A DNA stretch of 64,000 nucleotides from Achromobacter sp. Marseille-Q4962 (GCF_943737005.1 NZ_CALSFU010000004.1:124001-188000), one strand, 5' to 3'. Counted from the first letter of the stretch, positions 33,937 to 45,054 are shown. Numbers and translations are program-made. The notes: generated by a model from the sequence alone, not told the origin.

Positions 33937-35428
33937 GGCTGAAGAAGTCCCTGATGCGCGGATCGGCGCTGGCGCGCACCTCGGCCGGCGGCGCGTCCAG
34001 CAGCACGCGGCCGCCCTCCATGAACACGATGCGGTCCGAAACCTTGAAGGCGAAGCCCATCTCGTGCGTCACGATGAGCATGGTCATGCCCTCGCACGCC
34101 AGCCTTTCCACCACCTTGAGCACTTCGGCCACCAGCTCGGGATCGAGCGCCGAAGTGGGCTCGTCGAACAGCATGATGGAGGGCTGCATGGCCAGAGCGC
34201 GCGCAATCGCCACGCGCTGCTGCTGCCCGCCGGACAACTGGTGCGGGTACTTGTGCGCGTGGTCCAGCATGCCTACCTTGTCCAGCATCGACAGCGCCTC
34301 GTCCCGCAGCGCCCGGGCATCGCCCCGCCGGTGGTATTTCGGCGCCAGCATGACGTTCTCCAGCACCGTCATGTGGGGAAACAGGTTGAAGCTCTGGAAC
34401 ACCATGCCGATGTCCAGGATGCGCGCGCCCGGAGCCGCGGGCGCGCCCGTGCCGGCGGCGCCCAGGAAGGGCTGGCCGTGCAGCAGCACGCGGCCGCCAT
34501 CCAGCGTTTCCAGCCCGTTGAGCGTGCGGATGAGCGAGGTCTTGCCCGATCCGGACGGGCCGATGATGCTGATGACCTCGCCGGCGCGTACGTTCAGGTC
34601 GATGCCCTTGAGCACCTCGTGCTCGCCATAGCGCTTGCGCGCGCCCTGCACCTGCAAGGCGGCGCGCGCCTGTGCCGCGCCGCGTCCGCCTTGCGCCGAC
34701 GGCTGCGCCAGCCGCCGCCGCGCCGCCTCGTCCAGCGCCAGCGGCCTCGGCGCGCGACGCAGGATGTTCATGTGCCGTTCCAGCCAGCCCAGCAGCTTGT
34801 CGAACACCGTGACGATCAGCACGTAGTAGAACGCCACCGCCAGCATGGTTTCGAACACCATGAAGTTCTGCGTATACAGGCGCTGGCCCACCAGCAAGAT
34901 CTCCGCCAGCGAGATCACCGACACCAGCGAAGTCAGCTTGGCGATGGTGATGAACTCGTTGCTGAGCGCGGGCAGCGCGATGCGCAGCGCCTGCGGCACC
35001 ACGATCATGCGCTGGATGCCGGCGTAGCGGATGCCCAGCGCGCGCCCCGCCTCGACCTGCCCGCGCGGCACGCCCAGGATGCCGCCGCGGTGGATTTCCG
35101 CGATGAACGCGGTTTCGCTCACCACCAGCGCGGTCAGGCCGGCATAGAAGGGATCGGAAAGCAGCGCGCCCGAGGCCGGGAAAACCTGCGGCAGGTTGTA
35201 CACGAACACGAGCAGCACCAGCAGCGGCAGGCTGCGGAAGAACCAGATGTACAGCCCGGCCAGCCGATTCAGCACGGGGTTTTTCGCCTGTTTGGCGAGC
35301 GCCAGCACGAACCCCGCCGCCACGCCCACGACCCAGGTCGCGGTGCTGAGCTTCACCACCACCAGGCAGGCTTTCCAGAAATCGGTATCCCAAAGCAGGC
35401 TTGCGGCATAGTTCCAGTCGAAATGCAT
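33920..35428 (-). CDS. Polar amino-acid ABC transporter permease-ATPase fusion
   Basis: 502 residues. Residues 1-225 are a HisMQ-type permease with hydrophobic segments (LVVVKLSTATWVVGVAAGFV, IWFFRSLPLLVLLVFVYN) and the EAA loop EAGRALGIRYAGIQRMIVVP at about 127-146. Residues 255-502 are a GlnQ/HisP-type ATPase with Walker A GPSGSGKT (290-297), Q-loop VFQSFNLFPHM, signature LSGGQQQRVAIARAL and Walker B SIMLFDEPTS. The two domains, normally separate polypeptides, are joined by an Arg/Ala-rich linker (about 225-258). It is expected to dimerise. It lies 22 bases after the broken binding-protein gene and feeds the amidase/EctC enzymes. Confidence 0.85.
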   Translation of the reverse strand: MHFDWNYAASLLWDTDFWKACLVVVKLSTATWVVGVAAGFVLALAKQAKNPVLNRLAGLYIWFFRSLPLLVLLVFVYNLPQVFPASGALLSDPFYAGLTALVVSETAFIAEIHRGGILGVPRGQVEAGRALGIRYAGIQRMIVVPQALRIALPALSNEFITIAKLTSLVSVISLAEILLVGQRLYTQNFMVFETMLAVAFYYVLIVTVFDKLLGWLERHMNILRRAPRPLALDEAARRRLAQPSAQGGRGAAQARAALQVQGARKRYGEHEVLKGIDLNVRAGEVISIIGPSGSGKTSLIRTLNGLETLDGGRVLLHGQPFLGAAGTGAPAAPGARILDIGMVFQSFNLFPHMTVLENVMLAPKYHRRGDARALRDEALSMLDKVGMLDHAHKYPHQLSGGQQQRVAIARALAMQPSIMLFDEPTSALDPELVAEVLKVVERLACEGMTMLIVTHEMGFAFKVSDRIVFMEGGRVLLDAPPAEVRASADPRIRDFFSHVHVS

Positions 35429-35450
35429 GGGTGCTCGTTCCCGGCGAACG

Positions 35451-36296
35451 TCAGCGGGACTGGCCGCCAAGGGCTTCCTCGATTTCGGCCGCGCTGGGCG
35501 CTTCCAGGCCGTAGCGCGCCAGCAGGGCCTGGTACTCGCCGCTGGCGCGCGCGGCGTCGAGCGCCGCCTGGAGGCTGCCGCGCAGCGCTGCGGCATTCTT
35601 GTTCAGCCCCAGCCCGATGACGATGGGATAGAGCAGCGACGTGGACGTGATCCGGATCGCCCCCCGCGACTAGACCGCCATGCCGTGCGCCACGGCCGCG
35701 TCCTCGATCATGGCGTCGGCGGCCTGCGAGCGCAGCGCCATCAGGGCCTCGGGCGAGGTCGGAAACTCCAGCACCTTGATCTCGCCGCGCCCCGCGGGCT
35801 GACAAGATTCGCGAGACACCTTCTGCAGCTTGGGCGTCCAGGACGCGCCCTTGATGGAAGCCACACGCTTGCCGCACAAGTCTTGCGGAACCGCCGGGAC
35901 GTAGGCGCTGGAGGCCGTCACCACCAGCGATGCGCCCGTCTTCAGGTACGGAATGAAATCCACCAGGCGCGAGCGCTCCGGCGTGACGTAGAGAGCGGAA
36001 GCCACGGCATCGAAGCGATGCGCGCGCATGCCCAGGATGAGATCCGGGAAGCGCGTATCGACGAACACCGGCTTGAGGGAGAGCTTCGCGGCCAGCAGCC
36101 GCGAGAAATCGGCATCGAAGCCCGCCGGCGCGCCGTTGTCCAGGTATGCGTAGGGCGGGTAGGTGAGATCCGAGCCCACGGTCAGGCTGTCCGGCCTGAT
36201 GGTCGGCGCAGCCGGGGCGGCGCCTGCGGCTCCCATCGCGCAAGCCGCGGCGACCCCTATGGCGAAGCGGCGTAGCGCCGGGATGGTACTGAGCAT
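35451..36296 (-). pseudogene. Amino-acid-type ABC binding protein interrupted by an in-frame amber codon
   Basis: The frame starts at 36296 with a signal peptide (RFAIGVAAACAMGAAGAAPAA) and continues as an SBP_bac_3 protein: SLTVGSDLTYPPYAYLDNG, FDADFSRLLAAKLSLKPVF, VASALYVTPERSRLVDFIPY. A TAG at 35670-35672 ends it after 208 residues. Reading on in the same frame gives the missing C-terminus (ITSTSLLYPIVIGLGLNKNA, QALLARYGLEAPSAAEIEEA) to a TGA at 35451-35453, for 281 residues in all. A single-base change is the simplest explanation; suppression or a base-calling error is possible. The gene should have supplied substrate to the fused permease-ATPase downstream. Confidence 0.85.
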
Positions 36297-36373
36297 GGCA
36301 ACCCCCACACAATGTCCTGGAAACCGCGGTGCAACGGTATTTCTCCGGTTTCGGGAGATGTTTCCGCGCCAGG

Positions 36374-36386
36374 ATTGTTGAACAAT
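36374..36386. promoter_or_regulatory. FadR-type operator (palindrome ATTGTT-G-AACAAT) upstream of the importer/amidase/ectC operon
   Basis: A perfect 13-base palindrome 78 bases before the binding-protein start at 36296. On the + strand GATTGTT-S-AACAATTTTC is shared over 18 bases, apart from the central base, with the site at 30534-30551, showing that the two sites are recognised by the same protein. The rest of the 251-base gap to the MscS gene shows no other feature. Confidence 0.7.
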
Positions 36387-36547
36387 TTTCAGGAATTCTG
36401 CTGCATGGCGGCAAAGCGGGGATATGGGGACTTTCCCTAGCGCTCCGGCCCCGTCGCGCGCGGCGGCGCCCGCGCAGGCCAGGCCCGGCCTGGGTATGAT
36501 CTCCTCGCGGGCGGCGCGCAACGCGGCCCCGGAGCCCTGAGGAATCA

Positions 36548-37771
36548 ATGGACTGGAATCACTTCACAGGCATAGGCGCCCGCCTGAAGCACGCCTTGCA
36601 GGAACTCGGCGGCCGGATCTTCGACGGCCTGACGCTCGACCAGGTCATTCTTTCGGCGGCCATCCTGATCGCGGCGTTCGCGCTGCGCTGGATATTCACC
36701 CGGACCCGCATCCACCGCATCGGGCTCTGGCTCCTGCGCGCCCGCACGCCGGCCGCGCAGGCGCTGGTGAAAGACGTCGCGCCGGCCGTGCGGTTCGTGC
36801 CCTTCGTCGCGGCGGCCTTCGCCATCTCGGGCATTCTGTCGCTGACGCCGGCGGCGCGCGGCTTCGTGTTCGATTTCAACCGGGCGCTGGTCGTCTTCAC
36901 GCTTTTCTGGGCGCTGCTGGGCGCCATCCCCAGCATCTTCGCGGGACTGGAGGCGCGCAGCACCAGCCTGGGCGACGGCATGACGGGATGGATCGTGCGG
37001 GTCGCCCGCATCGTGACTTTCCTGCTGGGCGCGGGCATCATCCTGGAAATCTGGAATATCCACGTCGGCCCGGTGCTCGCCGGCCTCGGGCTGGTCGGCG
37101 CGGCGGTGGCCCTGGGTGCGCAGGACCTTTTCAAGAACCTCATCGCCGGCGTCTTCATCATCGGCGAACAGCGCTTCGAAAGCGGCGACTGGATCCGCGT
37201 GGACGGCGTGGTCGAAGGCACGGTGGAAATCATCGGCCTGCGCGCCACCACCGTGCGCCGCTTCGATCTGGCGCCGGTCATGGTGCCCAACTCCAAGCTC
37301 GCCGACAATGCGCTCATCAACTTCTCCAAGATGACCTACCGGCGCATCTCGTGGACCATCGGCCTCGAATACCGCACCTCCGTGGACCAGCTCCGGCGGA
37401 TCCGCGACGACATCGAGGCCTACATCAAGGGCAGCGACGCCTTTGTCAGCGCGCCCGCCGCCCCCACCTTCGTGCGCATCGACAGCTTCGGCGATTCGTC
37501 CATCGACCTCATGGTCTATTGCTTCACCCGCACCACGAACTGGGGCGAGTGGCTGCAGATCAAGGAAACCTTTGCCTACGCCATCAAGAACATCGTCGAG
37601 GGCGCGGGCTCGGGCTTCGCGTTTCCCAGCCGCTCGCTGTATGTCGAAACCATGCCGTCCGGCGCCGAGGTGTTTCCCCTGCAGGCGCGGGCGCCGCAAA
37701 CGGAACAGGCCGGCGATGCCGGACCCGTGCCCCCGCCGCCGCGAGGGCTACGGCCAGCGCCGGATACTTGA
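36548..37771 (+). CDS. MscS-family mechanosensitive ion channel
   Basis: 407 residues. Three or four hydrophobic helices lead to the pore helix (LVGAAVALGAQDLFKNLIAGVF), glycine/alanine-rich as in MscS TM3, and the beta domain (GDWIRVDGVVEGTVEIIGLRATTVR, MVPNSKLADNALIN). It opens under membrane tension to release osmolytes, which would suit a cell using ectoine-like solutes, though that link is only positional. The last ~20 residues (GPVPPPPRGLRPAPDT) are Pro-rich and run over the antisense of a decayed gene, so the original C-terminus may have been altered. Start ATG at 36548 with CTGAGGAATCA upstream. Confidence 0.86.
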   Translation: MDWNHFTGIGARLKHALQELGGRIFDGLTLDQVILSAAILIAAFALRWIFTRTRIHRIGLWLLRARTPAAQALVKDVAPAVRFVPFVAAAFAISGILSLTPAARGFVFDFNRALVVFTLFWALLGAIPSIFAGLEARSTSLGDGMTGWIVRVARIVTFLLGAGIILEIWNIHVGPVLAGLGLVGAAVALGAQDLFKNLIAGVFIIGEQRFESGDWIRVDGVVEGTVEIIGLRATTVRRFDLAPVMVPNSKLADNALINFSKMTYRRISWTIGLEYRTSVDQLRRIRDDIEAYIKGSDAFVSAPAAPTFVRIDSFGDSSIDLMVYCFTRTTNWGEWLQIKETFAYAIKNIVEGAGSGFAFPSRSLYVETMPSGAEVFPLQARAPQTEQAGDAGPVPPPPRGLRPAPDT

Positions 37772-37781
37772 GAATTCGCAT
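37719..37781 (-). pseudogene. 5' remnant of an exported-protein gene
   Basis: On the minus strand GAGGAGCACGGC precedes an ATG at 37781 and the reading MRILKYPALAVALAAAG, a good ribosome site and signal-peptide start. The frame then turns into unconserved Arg/Pro-rich sequence beneath the end of the MscS gene. This looks like the beginning of a lost gene whose remainder was deleted. Alternatively it is a chance match. Confidence 0.35.
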
Positions 37782-37813
37782 GCCGTGCTCCTCGGTCCTG
37801 CGGGCCACGCCGT

Positions 37814-38290
37814 TCAGGCCCTCGTTGCGCGGCCGAGCCAACTGAAAAAGCGCCTCGGACCCCGACGCGCGCCGTCTCCGGCGATAAGCGAGTGATCATT
37901 CAGCTCTGTGCCGAAATAGCGGGCGTGAATGTCGACGATCACCTCTCGGGCGTCGTCCCGTTCCGCGAGATAGCGCCGCGCCAGCTCGTCCAGCGGAAAG
38001 CGGTCCGGCCCGCCGATTTCCATCGTGCCGTTCACGGGCGCGCCCACGGCCAGATCGGCCAGCGCCGCCGACACATCGTCGGCGGCGACCGGCTGGATCA
38101 GCGCCGGCGACAGGCGCACTCCGCCATCCTCCGCGCCCGACTCGACGATGCTGCCGATGAACTCGAAGAACTGCGTCGCGCGCAGGATGGCATAGGGAAT
38201 CTTCGACGCCTTGATGAGGTTTTCCTGCGCGACCTTGGCGCGGAAGTGCTGGATGGCCGACCCGACGGGCGAGACGATCGAGGGCGCGAG
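37814..38290 (-). pseudogene. C-terminal remnant of an NmrA-like SDR
   Basis: The minus-strand frame contains the C-terminal half of an atypical SDR: FRAKVAQENLIKASKIPYAILRATQFFEFIGSI (seen as FRAKVAQENLIKAS and ILRATQFFEFIGS), VRLSPALIQPVAADDVSAAL and NGTMEIGGPDRFPLDELA. The N-terminal GxxGxxG nucleotide-binding half is missing; upstream of about 38290 the frame has no family similarity. It therefore cannot bind NADP and is a relic. The upstream break coincides with the start of the TPR-protein relic on the other strand, marking a deletion or rearrangement joint. Confidence 0.7.
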
Positions 38291-38700
38291 GCTTGCCCGG
38301 CGCGCCGTGGAGCCCGGCCGCGGCAACGCCGTCGCCCTCACCCGCGCCGGCCACGCGCTGGCCCATCTGGCGGGCGACCTCCCGGGCGGCATCGCCCTGC
38401 TGGAAAAGCGCTGGTGCTCAACCCGATCTCGCGGCCGCATGGTTCCTCGGCGCCTTCCTGCGGCTGTGGCACGGCGACACCGAGGCCGCCATCGAGCATT
38501 TCGCGCGCGCCATGCGCTTCAGCCCCCTCGACCCCGAGCTGTACCGGATGCAGGCCGGCATGTCCGCCGCCCACCTCTTCCCGCGCGACTTCGACGCGGC
38601 CTCGTCCTGGGTAGAAAAAGCCTGCCGCGCCGCCGACGCGCGCCGCGCCATGGACGCCCTGCTCCGCCTCGACCCCGGCCTGCGCAAGGCCGGCTTGCCG
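38280..38700 (+). pseudogene. Frameshifted relic of a TPR-repeat regulator/cyclase-like protein
   Basis: Two frames on the plus strand together read as TPR repeats: EGARLARRAVEPGRGNAVAL and AGHALAHLAGDLPGGIALLEK in one frame to about 38408, then AAWFLGAFLRLWHGDTEAAI, EHFARAMRFSPLDPELYRMQ and WVEKACRAADARRAM in the next, with a small shift at 38404-38412 and an apparent internal deletion after WVEKA. No start codon or N-terminal domain remains. The intact relatives I recall are winged-helix or cyclase proteins with C-terminal TPRs; the exact parent is uncertain. Confidence 0.6.
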
Positions 38701-38728
38701 GCACAGGCTGGCGCATCGCGCCAGGCGG

Positions 38729-38754
38729 CAAAAAGGCTGCCCGAAGGCAGCCTT
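38729..38754 (-). terminator. Rho-independent terminator of gyrB
   Basis: On the minus strand AAGGCTGCC-TTCG-GGCAGCCTT forms a 9-bp stem with a stable TTCG tetraloop, followed by a run of T (stem on the + strand 38733-38754, T-run at 38729-38734). It lies 51 bases after the gyrB stop. Confidence 0.8.
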
Positions 38755-38804
38755 CTCCCGTGCGGCGGAGAAGCGCGCGTACCGGGTATGGGAGGGTCCG
38801 CGGC

Positions 38805-41270
<2,466 letters not shown>

Positions 41271-41294
41271 TTAAAGAGCGGCCTGGCGGCCGGA

Positions 41295-41325
41295 CCGCTC
41301 GCGGCCGGCAAAGGCCCGCGAGCGG
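41295..41325 (-). terminator. Hairpin between dnaN and gyrB
   Basis: CCGCTCGCGG (41295-41304) and CCGCGAGCGG (41316-41325) form a perfect 10-bp stem around an 11-base loop in the 95-base gap. No T-run follows, so partial termination or attenuation between dnaN and gyrB is more likely than full termination. Confidence 0.4.
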
Positions 41326-41347
41326 CGCAAATCCGCGTTGCGGCGGA

Positions 41348-42463
41348 TCAGATGCGCATGGGCATCACGACGTATTTGAATTCGTCGTCTTCGGGCAGGG
41401 TGATGAGCGCGGACGCGTTCGCATCGGGCATGACCGACCACTTCACGTTGTCCACCTTGACGTTGGCCAGCACGTCGAGCAGGTAGCCGACGTTGAAACC
41501 CACGTCCAGCGGCTCGTGGCCGTAGTCGATGTCGATCTCTTCCTGGGCCTCTTCCTGCTCGGCGTTGGAGGAGGAGATCTTCATCTGGTTCTGCGCCAGC
41601 TGCAGGCGCACGCCCTTGAACTTGTCGGTGGTCAGGATGGCGGCGCGCTGCAGGCTGCCCTGCAGGGCCTCGCGGCCCACCAGGAAATGGCGGGTGTACG
41701 TGGTGGGAATCACGCGCGTGAAATCGGGGAACTTGCCCTCGACCAGCTTGGACACGAGCTCCACGTCGCCGAAGCGGAAGCGGATCTGGCCCGGGGCCAC
41801 GTCGATCGAAACCGGCTCGTCGGAGTCCTCCAGCAGGCGCTGCATCTCGAGCACCGTCTTGCGCGGCACGATGACTTCGTGGCGTTCGCTGATGCCGTCG
41901 GCCGCCGTGGAGCAATGCGCCAGGCGATGGCCGTCAGTGGCCACGGCGCGCACGCGGCCGGGTTCGAACACCAGCAGCATGCCGTTCAGGTAGTAGCGGA
42001 TGTCCTGCTGGGCCATGGCGAAGTGCACCATGTTGAACAGGTGGCGCAGGGTGCGCTGCGGCATGGTCAGCGAGACGTCCCATTGCTCGGGCTGGGCCAC
42101 GGTGGGAAACTCGCTGGCGGCCAGCGTCTGCAGCGCGAAGCGGCTCTTGGCCGACTGCACGGACAGCTTGTTGCTGGCCAGCGCCAGCTTCACGTCGCCG
42201 GTGTCGGGCAGCGCCTTCAGGATGTCGAGCAGCTTGCGCGCCGACACGGTGGTGGACTCGTTCTCCGCGCCCACGCCGAAATCTGCATGCGTGGTGATCT
42301 GCACCTCGAGGTCGGTTGCGATGAACGCGACCTTGTTGCCTTCCTTGCGCATCAGGATGTTCGCCAGGATGGGCAGGGTATGGCGTCTTTCGACGATGCC
42401 CGCCACAGTCGACAGCGGTTTCAGCAATGCATCGCGTGTGGTTTGTACGAGTTGCATGTTCAT
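41348..42463 (-). CDS. dnaN: DNA polymerase III sliding clamp (beta subunit)
   Basis: 371 residues. [31 protein letters not shown] begins the first clamp domain (here split as [18 protein letters not shown] and [10 protein letters not shown]), [16 protein letters not shown] lies in the middle domain, and the protein ends [11 protein letters not shown], the conserved C-terminus. It forms the ring that holds the replicative polymerase on DNA. Its ATG overlaps the dnaA stop (ATGA at 42460-42463), coupling the two. A second ATG two codons in (42457) is also possible. Confidence 0.97.
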   Translation of the reverse strand: MNMQLVQTTRDALLKPLSTVAGIVERRHTLPILANILMRKEGNKVAFIATDLEVQITTHADFGVGAENESTTVSARKLLDILKALPDTGDVKLALASNKLSVQSAKSRFALQTLAASEFPTVAQPEQWDVSLTMPQRTLRHLFNMVHFAMAQQDIRYYLNGMLLVFEPGRVRAVATDGHRLAHCSTAADGISERHEVIVPRKTVLEMQRLLEDSDEPVSIDVAPGQIRFRFGDVELVSKLVEGKFPDFTRVIPTTYTRHFLVGREALQGSLQRAAILTTDKFKGVRLQLAQNQMKISSSNAEQEEAQEEIDIDYGHEPLDVGFNVGYLLDVLANVKVDNVKWSVMPDANASALITLPEDDEFKYVVMPMRI

Positions 42464-43929
42464 CCTTTTAGAGTTTGTTCCAACACGTGCAGGGTATGGT
42501 TCAGTTCCGCTTGCTTGGCGCGGGCATCGGAAATCTTGCGCACGGCGTGCAGCACCGTGGTGTGGTCCCGTCCGCCGAAGAGATCGCCGATTTCAGGCAG
42601 GCTTTTCTGGGTCAGCTCCTTCGCCAGGTACATGGCGACCTGGCGCGGCAATGCGATATTGGCGGGCCGGCGTTTCGAGTACATGTCGGCCACCTTGATC
42701 TTGTAGAAGTCGGCGACCGTCTTCTGGATGTTCTCTACCGTGATCTGGCCGTTGGACACGGACAGCAGGTCTTTCAGGGCCTCCTTGCAGACGTCCACCG
42801 TCAGCACGTCGCGGCCGTGGAAGCGCGCGTAGGCGAGCACCTTGCGCAGCGCGCCTTCCAGCTCGCGCACGTTGCTGCGCAGGTGCTTGGCGATGAAGAA
42901 CGCCACCTCCTCGGGCATGGGCACGCCCTCGGATTCGGCCTTGCGCAACAGGATCGCCACCCGCATTTCGAGTTCGGGCGGCTCGATCGCCACGGTGAGC
43001 CCGGAATCGAAGCGCGAAATGAGCCGGCTGTCGATACCGGACAGCTCCTTGGGATAGGTGTCGCTGGTGATGATGATCTGCTTGCGCTGCGCCACCATCG
43101 CCTCGAAGGCGTAGAAGAACTCTTCCTGCGTGCGGTTCTTGCCCGAGAAGAACTGGATATCGTCGATGAGCAGCAGGTCGAGCGAGTGGTAATAGCGCTT
43201 GAAGTCGTCGAACGCCTTGCGCTGGTAGGCCTTCACCACGTCGGACACGTACTGGTCGGCGTGCACGTAGCGCACGCGCACGCCCGTGCCCGCCGCCACC
43301 ATGGCGTTGCCGATGGCGTGGATGAGGTGGGTCTTGCCCAGGCCCACGCCGCCGTACAGGAACAGCGGGTTGTAGGACGTGCCGGGGTTTTCCGCCACCT
43401 GCAGGGCGGCCGCGCGCGCGAGCTGGTTGGCCTTGCCGGTAACGAAGTTCTCGAAGGTGAGATCGGTGTTCAGGCGCGAGCGCTCGTACACGATATTGGC
43501 CGCGTCGGCCGTCACCGCGGCGGCGGCCGACATGGCTGGGGCCGGGGCGGCAGGCTGCGGGGCGGGCGCCGGCGCAGCCGCGTGCGCGGAGGGTGCGGTT
43601 GCCGGCGGCGGCTCGGCCGGCGCGGCGGCCGGGCGCACGGGCGCCACCGGCATGCGCGGCGCGGCGCCGTGCGAGGGCAACTCGAACTGCACCTGCACCG
43701 GACGCTCGTACCACTCGGCGGCCAGGGCCTCGATCTGGTGGGAGAAGTTCTTGCGCACCCAGTCCAGCTTGAAGCGGTTGGGCGCGGCCACGCGCAGCAC
43801 CGCCTGCGTTTCGTCATACGCAAGCGGGACCAGCGGTCTTATCCACGCGCTGATTTGTTGGGGGGGGAGTTCCTGCTCAAGACGACTGACGCAGGTCTGC
43901 CAGAATTCTTTCATGTCGCTCTTGTTCAA
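42460..43929 (-). CDS. dnaA: Chromosomal replication initiator protein
   Basis: 489 residues. Domain I is [24 protein letters not shown], domain II an Ala/Pro-rich linker (about 85-140). Domain III has Walker [18 protein letters not shown] and Walker [14 protein letters not shown], and domain IV the DNA-binding [15 protein letters not shown]. It opens oriC. A near-perfect DnaA box (TTATCCACG, 43839-43847) sits inside its own 5' coding region and a perfect one (43959-43967) lies 30 bases upstream, consistent with autoregulation. A second in-frame ATG at 43914 is possible. Confidence 0.97.
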   Translation of the reverse strand: MNKSDMKEFWQTCVSRLEQELPPQQISAWIRPLVPLAYDETQAVLRVAAPNRFKLDWVRKNFSHQIEALAAEWYERPVQVQFELPSHGAAPRMPVAPVRPAAAPAEPPPATAPSAHAAAPAPAPQPAAPAPAMSAAAAVTADAANIVYERSRLNTDLTFENFVTGKANQLARAAALQVAENPGTSYNPLFLYGGVGLGKTHLIHAIGNAMVAAGTGVRVRYVHADQYVSDVVKAYQRKAFDDFKRYYHSLDLLLIDDIQFFSGKNRTQEEFFYAFEAMVAQRKQIIITSDTYPKELSGIDSRLISRFDSGLTVAIEPPELEMRVAILLRKAESEGVPMPEEVAFFIAKHLRSNVRELEGALRKVLAYARFHGRDVLTVDVCKEALKDLLSVSNGQITVENIQKTVADFYKIKVADMYSKRRPANIALPRQVAMYLAKELTQKSLPEIGDLFGGRDHTTVLHAVRKISDARAKQAELNHTLHVLEQTLKG

Positions 43930-44422
43930 ACCTCGATTCTACCTTGCCCGGGCAGGGGTTATCCACAGGGAGCGACATGGACGCCCCGGATCCAGGGGCA
44001 TAACTGTTTGACAAGACAGGGAAAACTTGCTGAAATGGTGGGCTTTTCCGAATTCTGTCTGTCAGAAGGTTCACAGAAAGCCCGGATCCACTTTCGCCCG
44101 GCGCGGCGCGCGCCTGGTGCACATGCGCCAGGATGTCATGCCAAAATGCCTGCCGGCTGCCATGCCTGCAGCTCATTTGCCCGGGTGCATTTTCCACGGT
44201 TTCTGGCTGGGTGCCGCCCGCCAGGCCGGCTTGGCGAAAACGGTGGTTGCGAGGCTTTGCTGATATGGCCGCCCGGGATTTTCCCGGCAGAAAGCCCCGT
44301 CTGGATGTTTCGCGCCCTTGCCCCGTTTGCCGGGCGCGCCCGCTTCCAGATACCCGCTTTCGACGCGGCCTGGAACCCTCCGGGCAGGTCCTTCTGACTT
44401 TTGTTCTTTTTGTGGATCGTCC
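43930..44422. other. oriC: Putative origin of replication (oriC) between dnaA and rpmH
   Basis: The 493-base gap between divergent dnaA and rpmH has no convincing ORF. It holds one perfect DnaA box (TTATCCACA, 43959-43967) and is visibly richer in A+T than its neighbours near 43995-44070, a possible unwinding element. Only weaker box-like words (TTTTCCACG near 44193, TGTGGATCG near 44411) were found besides. Promoters for dnaA and rpmH must also lie here. Confidence 0.65.
43959..43967 (+). promoter_or_regulatory. Perfect DnaA box
   Basis: TTATCCACA, 30 bases upstream of the dnaA start. Confidence 0.75.
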
Positions 44423-44557
44423 ATGAAACGTACCTACCAGCCTTCCGTCACCCGCCGCAAGCGCACCCACGGCTTTCGCGTGCGCATGAAAACCCGCGCT
44501 GGCCGCGCCATCCTGAGCGCCCGCCGCGCCAAGGGCCGCAAGCGCCTGGCCGTCTGA
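44423..44557 (+). CDS. rpmH: 50S ribosomal protein L34
   Basis: 44 residues beginning [19 protein letters not shown] and ending GRKRLAV, a highly basic peptide nearly identical to L34 across proteobacteria. It stabilises the 23S rRNA core of the large subunit. First gene of the rpmH-rnpA-yidD-yidC set, divergent from dnaA. Confidence 0.98.
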   Translation: MKRTYQPSVTRRKRTHGFRVRMKTRAGRAILSARRAKGRKRLAV

Positions 44558-44682
44558 GCCCGGCTTTCCGGTTTCCGGAAACCCGGCTTGCGCGCGGACC
44601 GGCAGGCTTGCCCGAGCACTCGCAATCCCGTCCAGGCGCCGCGCCGGCGCCCCGCGCACCGGCCGCAGCCGTCTTGCAGCCC

Positions 44683-45054
44683 ATGTCGCGCCCCACGCTA
44701 CCGCCGCAGGCGCGGCTGCATCGCCCCTCCGAGTTCGCTTCCGCGCTGAAAGGCCGGCGGCTGGCCCGAGGGGCTTTGTTCGTCGTAACCGCCGCGCCCC
44801 CGGCGCCGGCAGAGGGCGAAGCGCCCCACGCCCGGCTGGGCATGGTGATCGCCAAGCGCTATGCCGCCCGCGCCACCACGCGCAACGCCCTCAAGCGGGT
44901 CGTGCGCGAGGCGTTCCGCCACCAGCGGGCCCGCCTGCCGGCGCGGGATTACGTGGTGCGCCTGCATGGCAAAGTCGCCCCCGGCTCGCTCACCGCCCTG
45001 AAACAGGCGGCACGCGCCGAAGTGGACGCTCACTTTGAACGGATCGCGCGATGA
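44683..45054 (+). CDS. rnpA: Ribonuclease P protein component
   Basis: 123 residues. [21 protein letters not shown] opens the domain, and the RNR-type motif [18 protein letters not shown] binds the P RNA and pre-tRNA leader. [12 protein letters not shown] continues as in Bordetella RnpA. The protein assists RNase P RNA in 5' tRNA maturation. The ATG at 44683 was chosen because the region before it (125 bases after rpmH) has no family similarity. It overlaps yidD by an ATGA. Confidence 0.93.
   Translation: MSRPTLPPQARLHRPSEFASALKGRRLARGALFVVTAAPPAPAEGEAPHARLGMVIAKRYAARATTRNALKRVVREAFRHQRARLPARDYVVRLHGKVAPGSLTALKQAARAEVDAHFERIAR

Noticed and set aside
44411-44419. TGTGGATCG near rpmH as an oriC DnaA box
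   Set aside because: Two mismatches from the consensus and adjacent to the rpmH start; not counted as a box.
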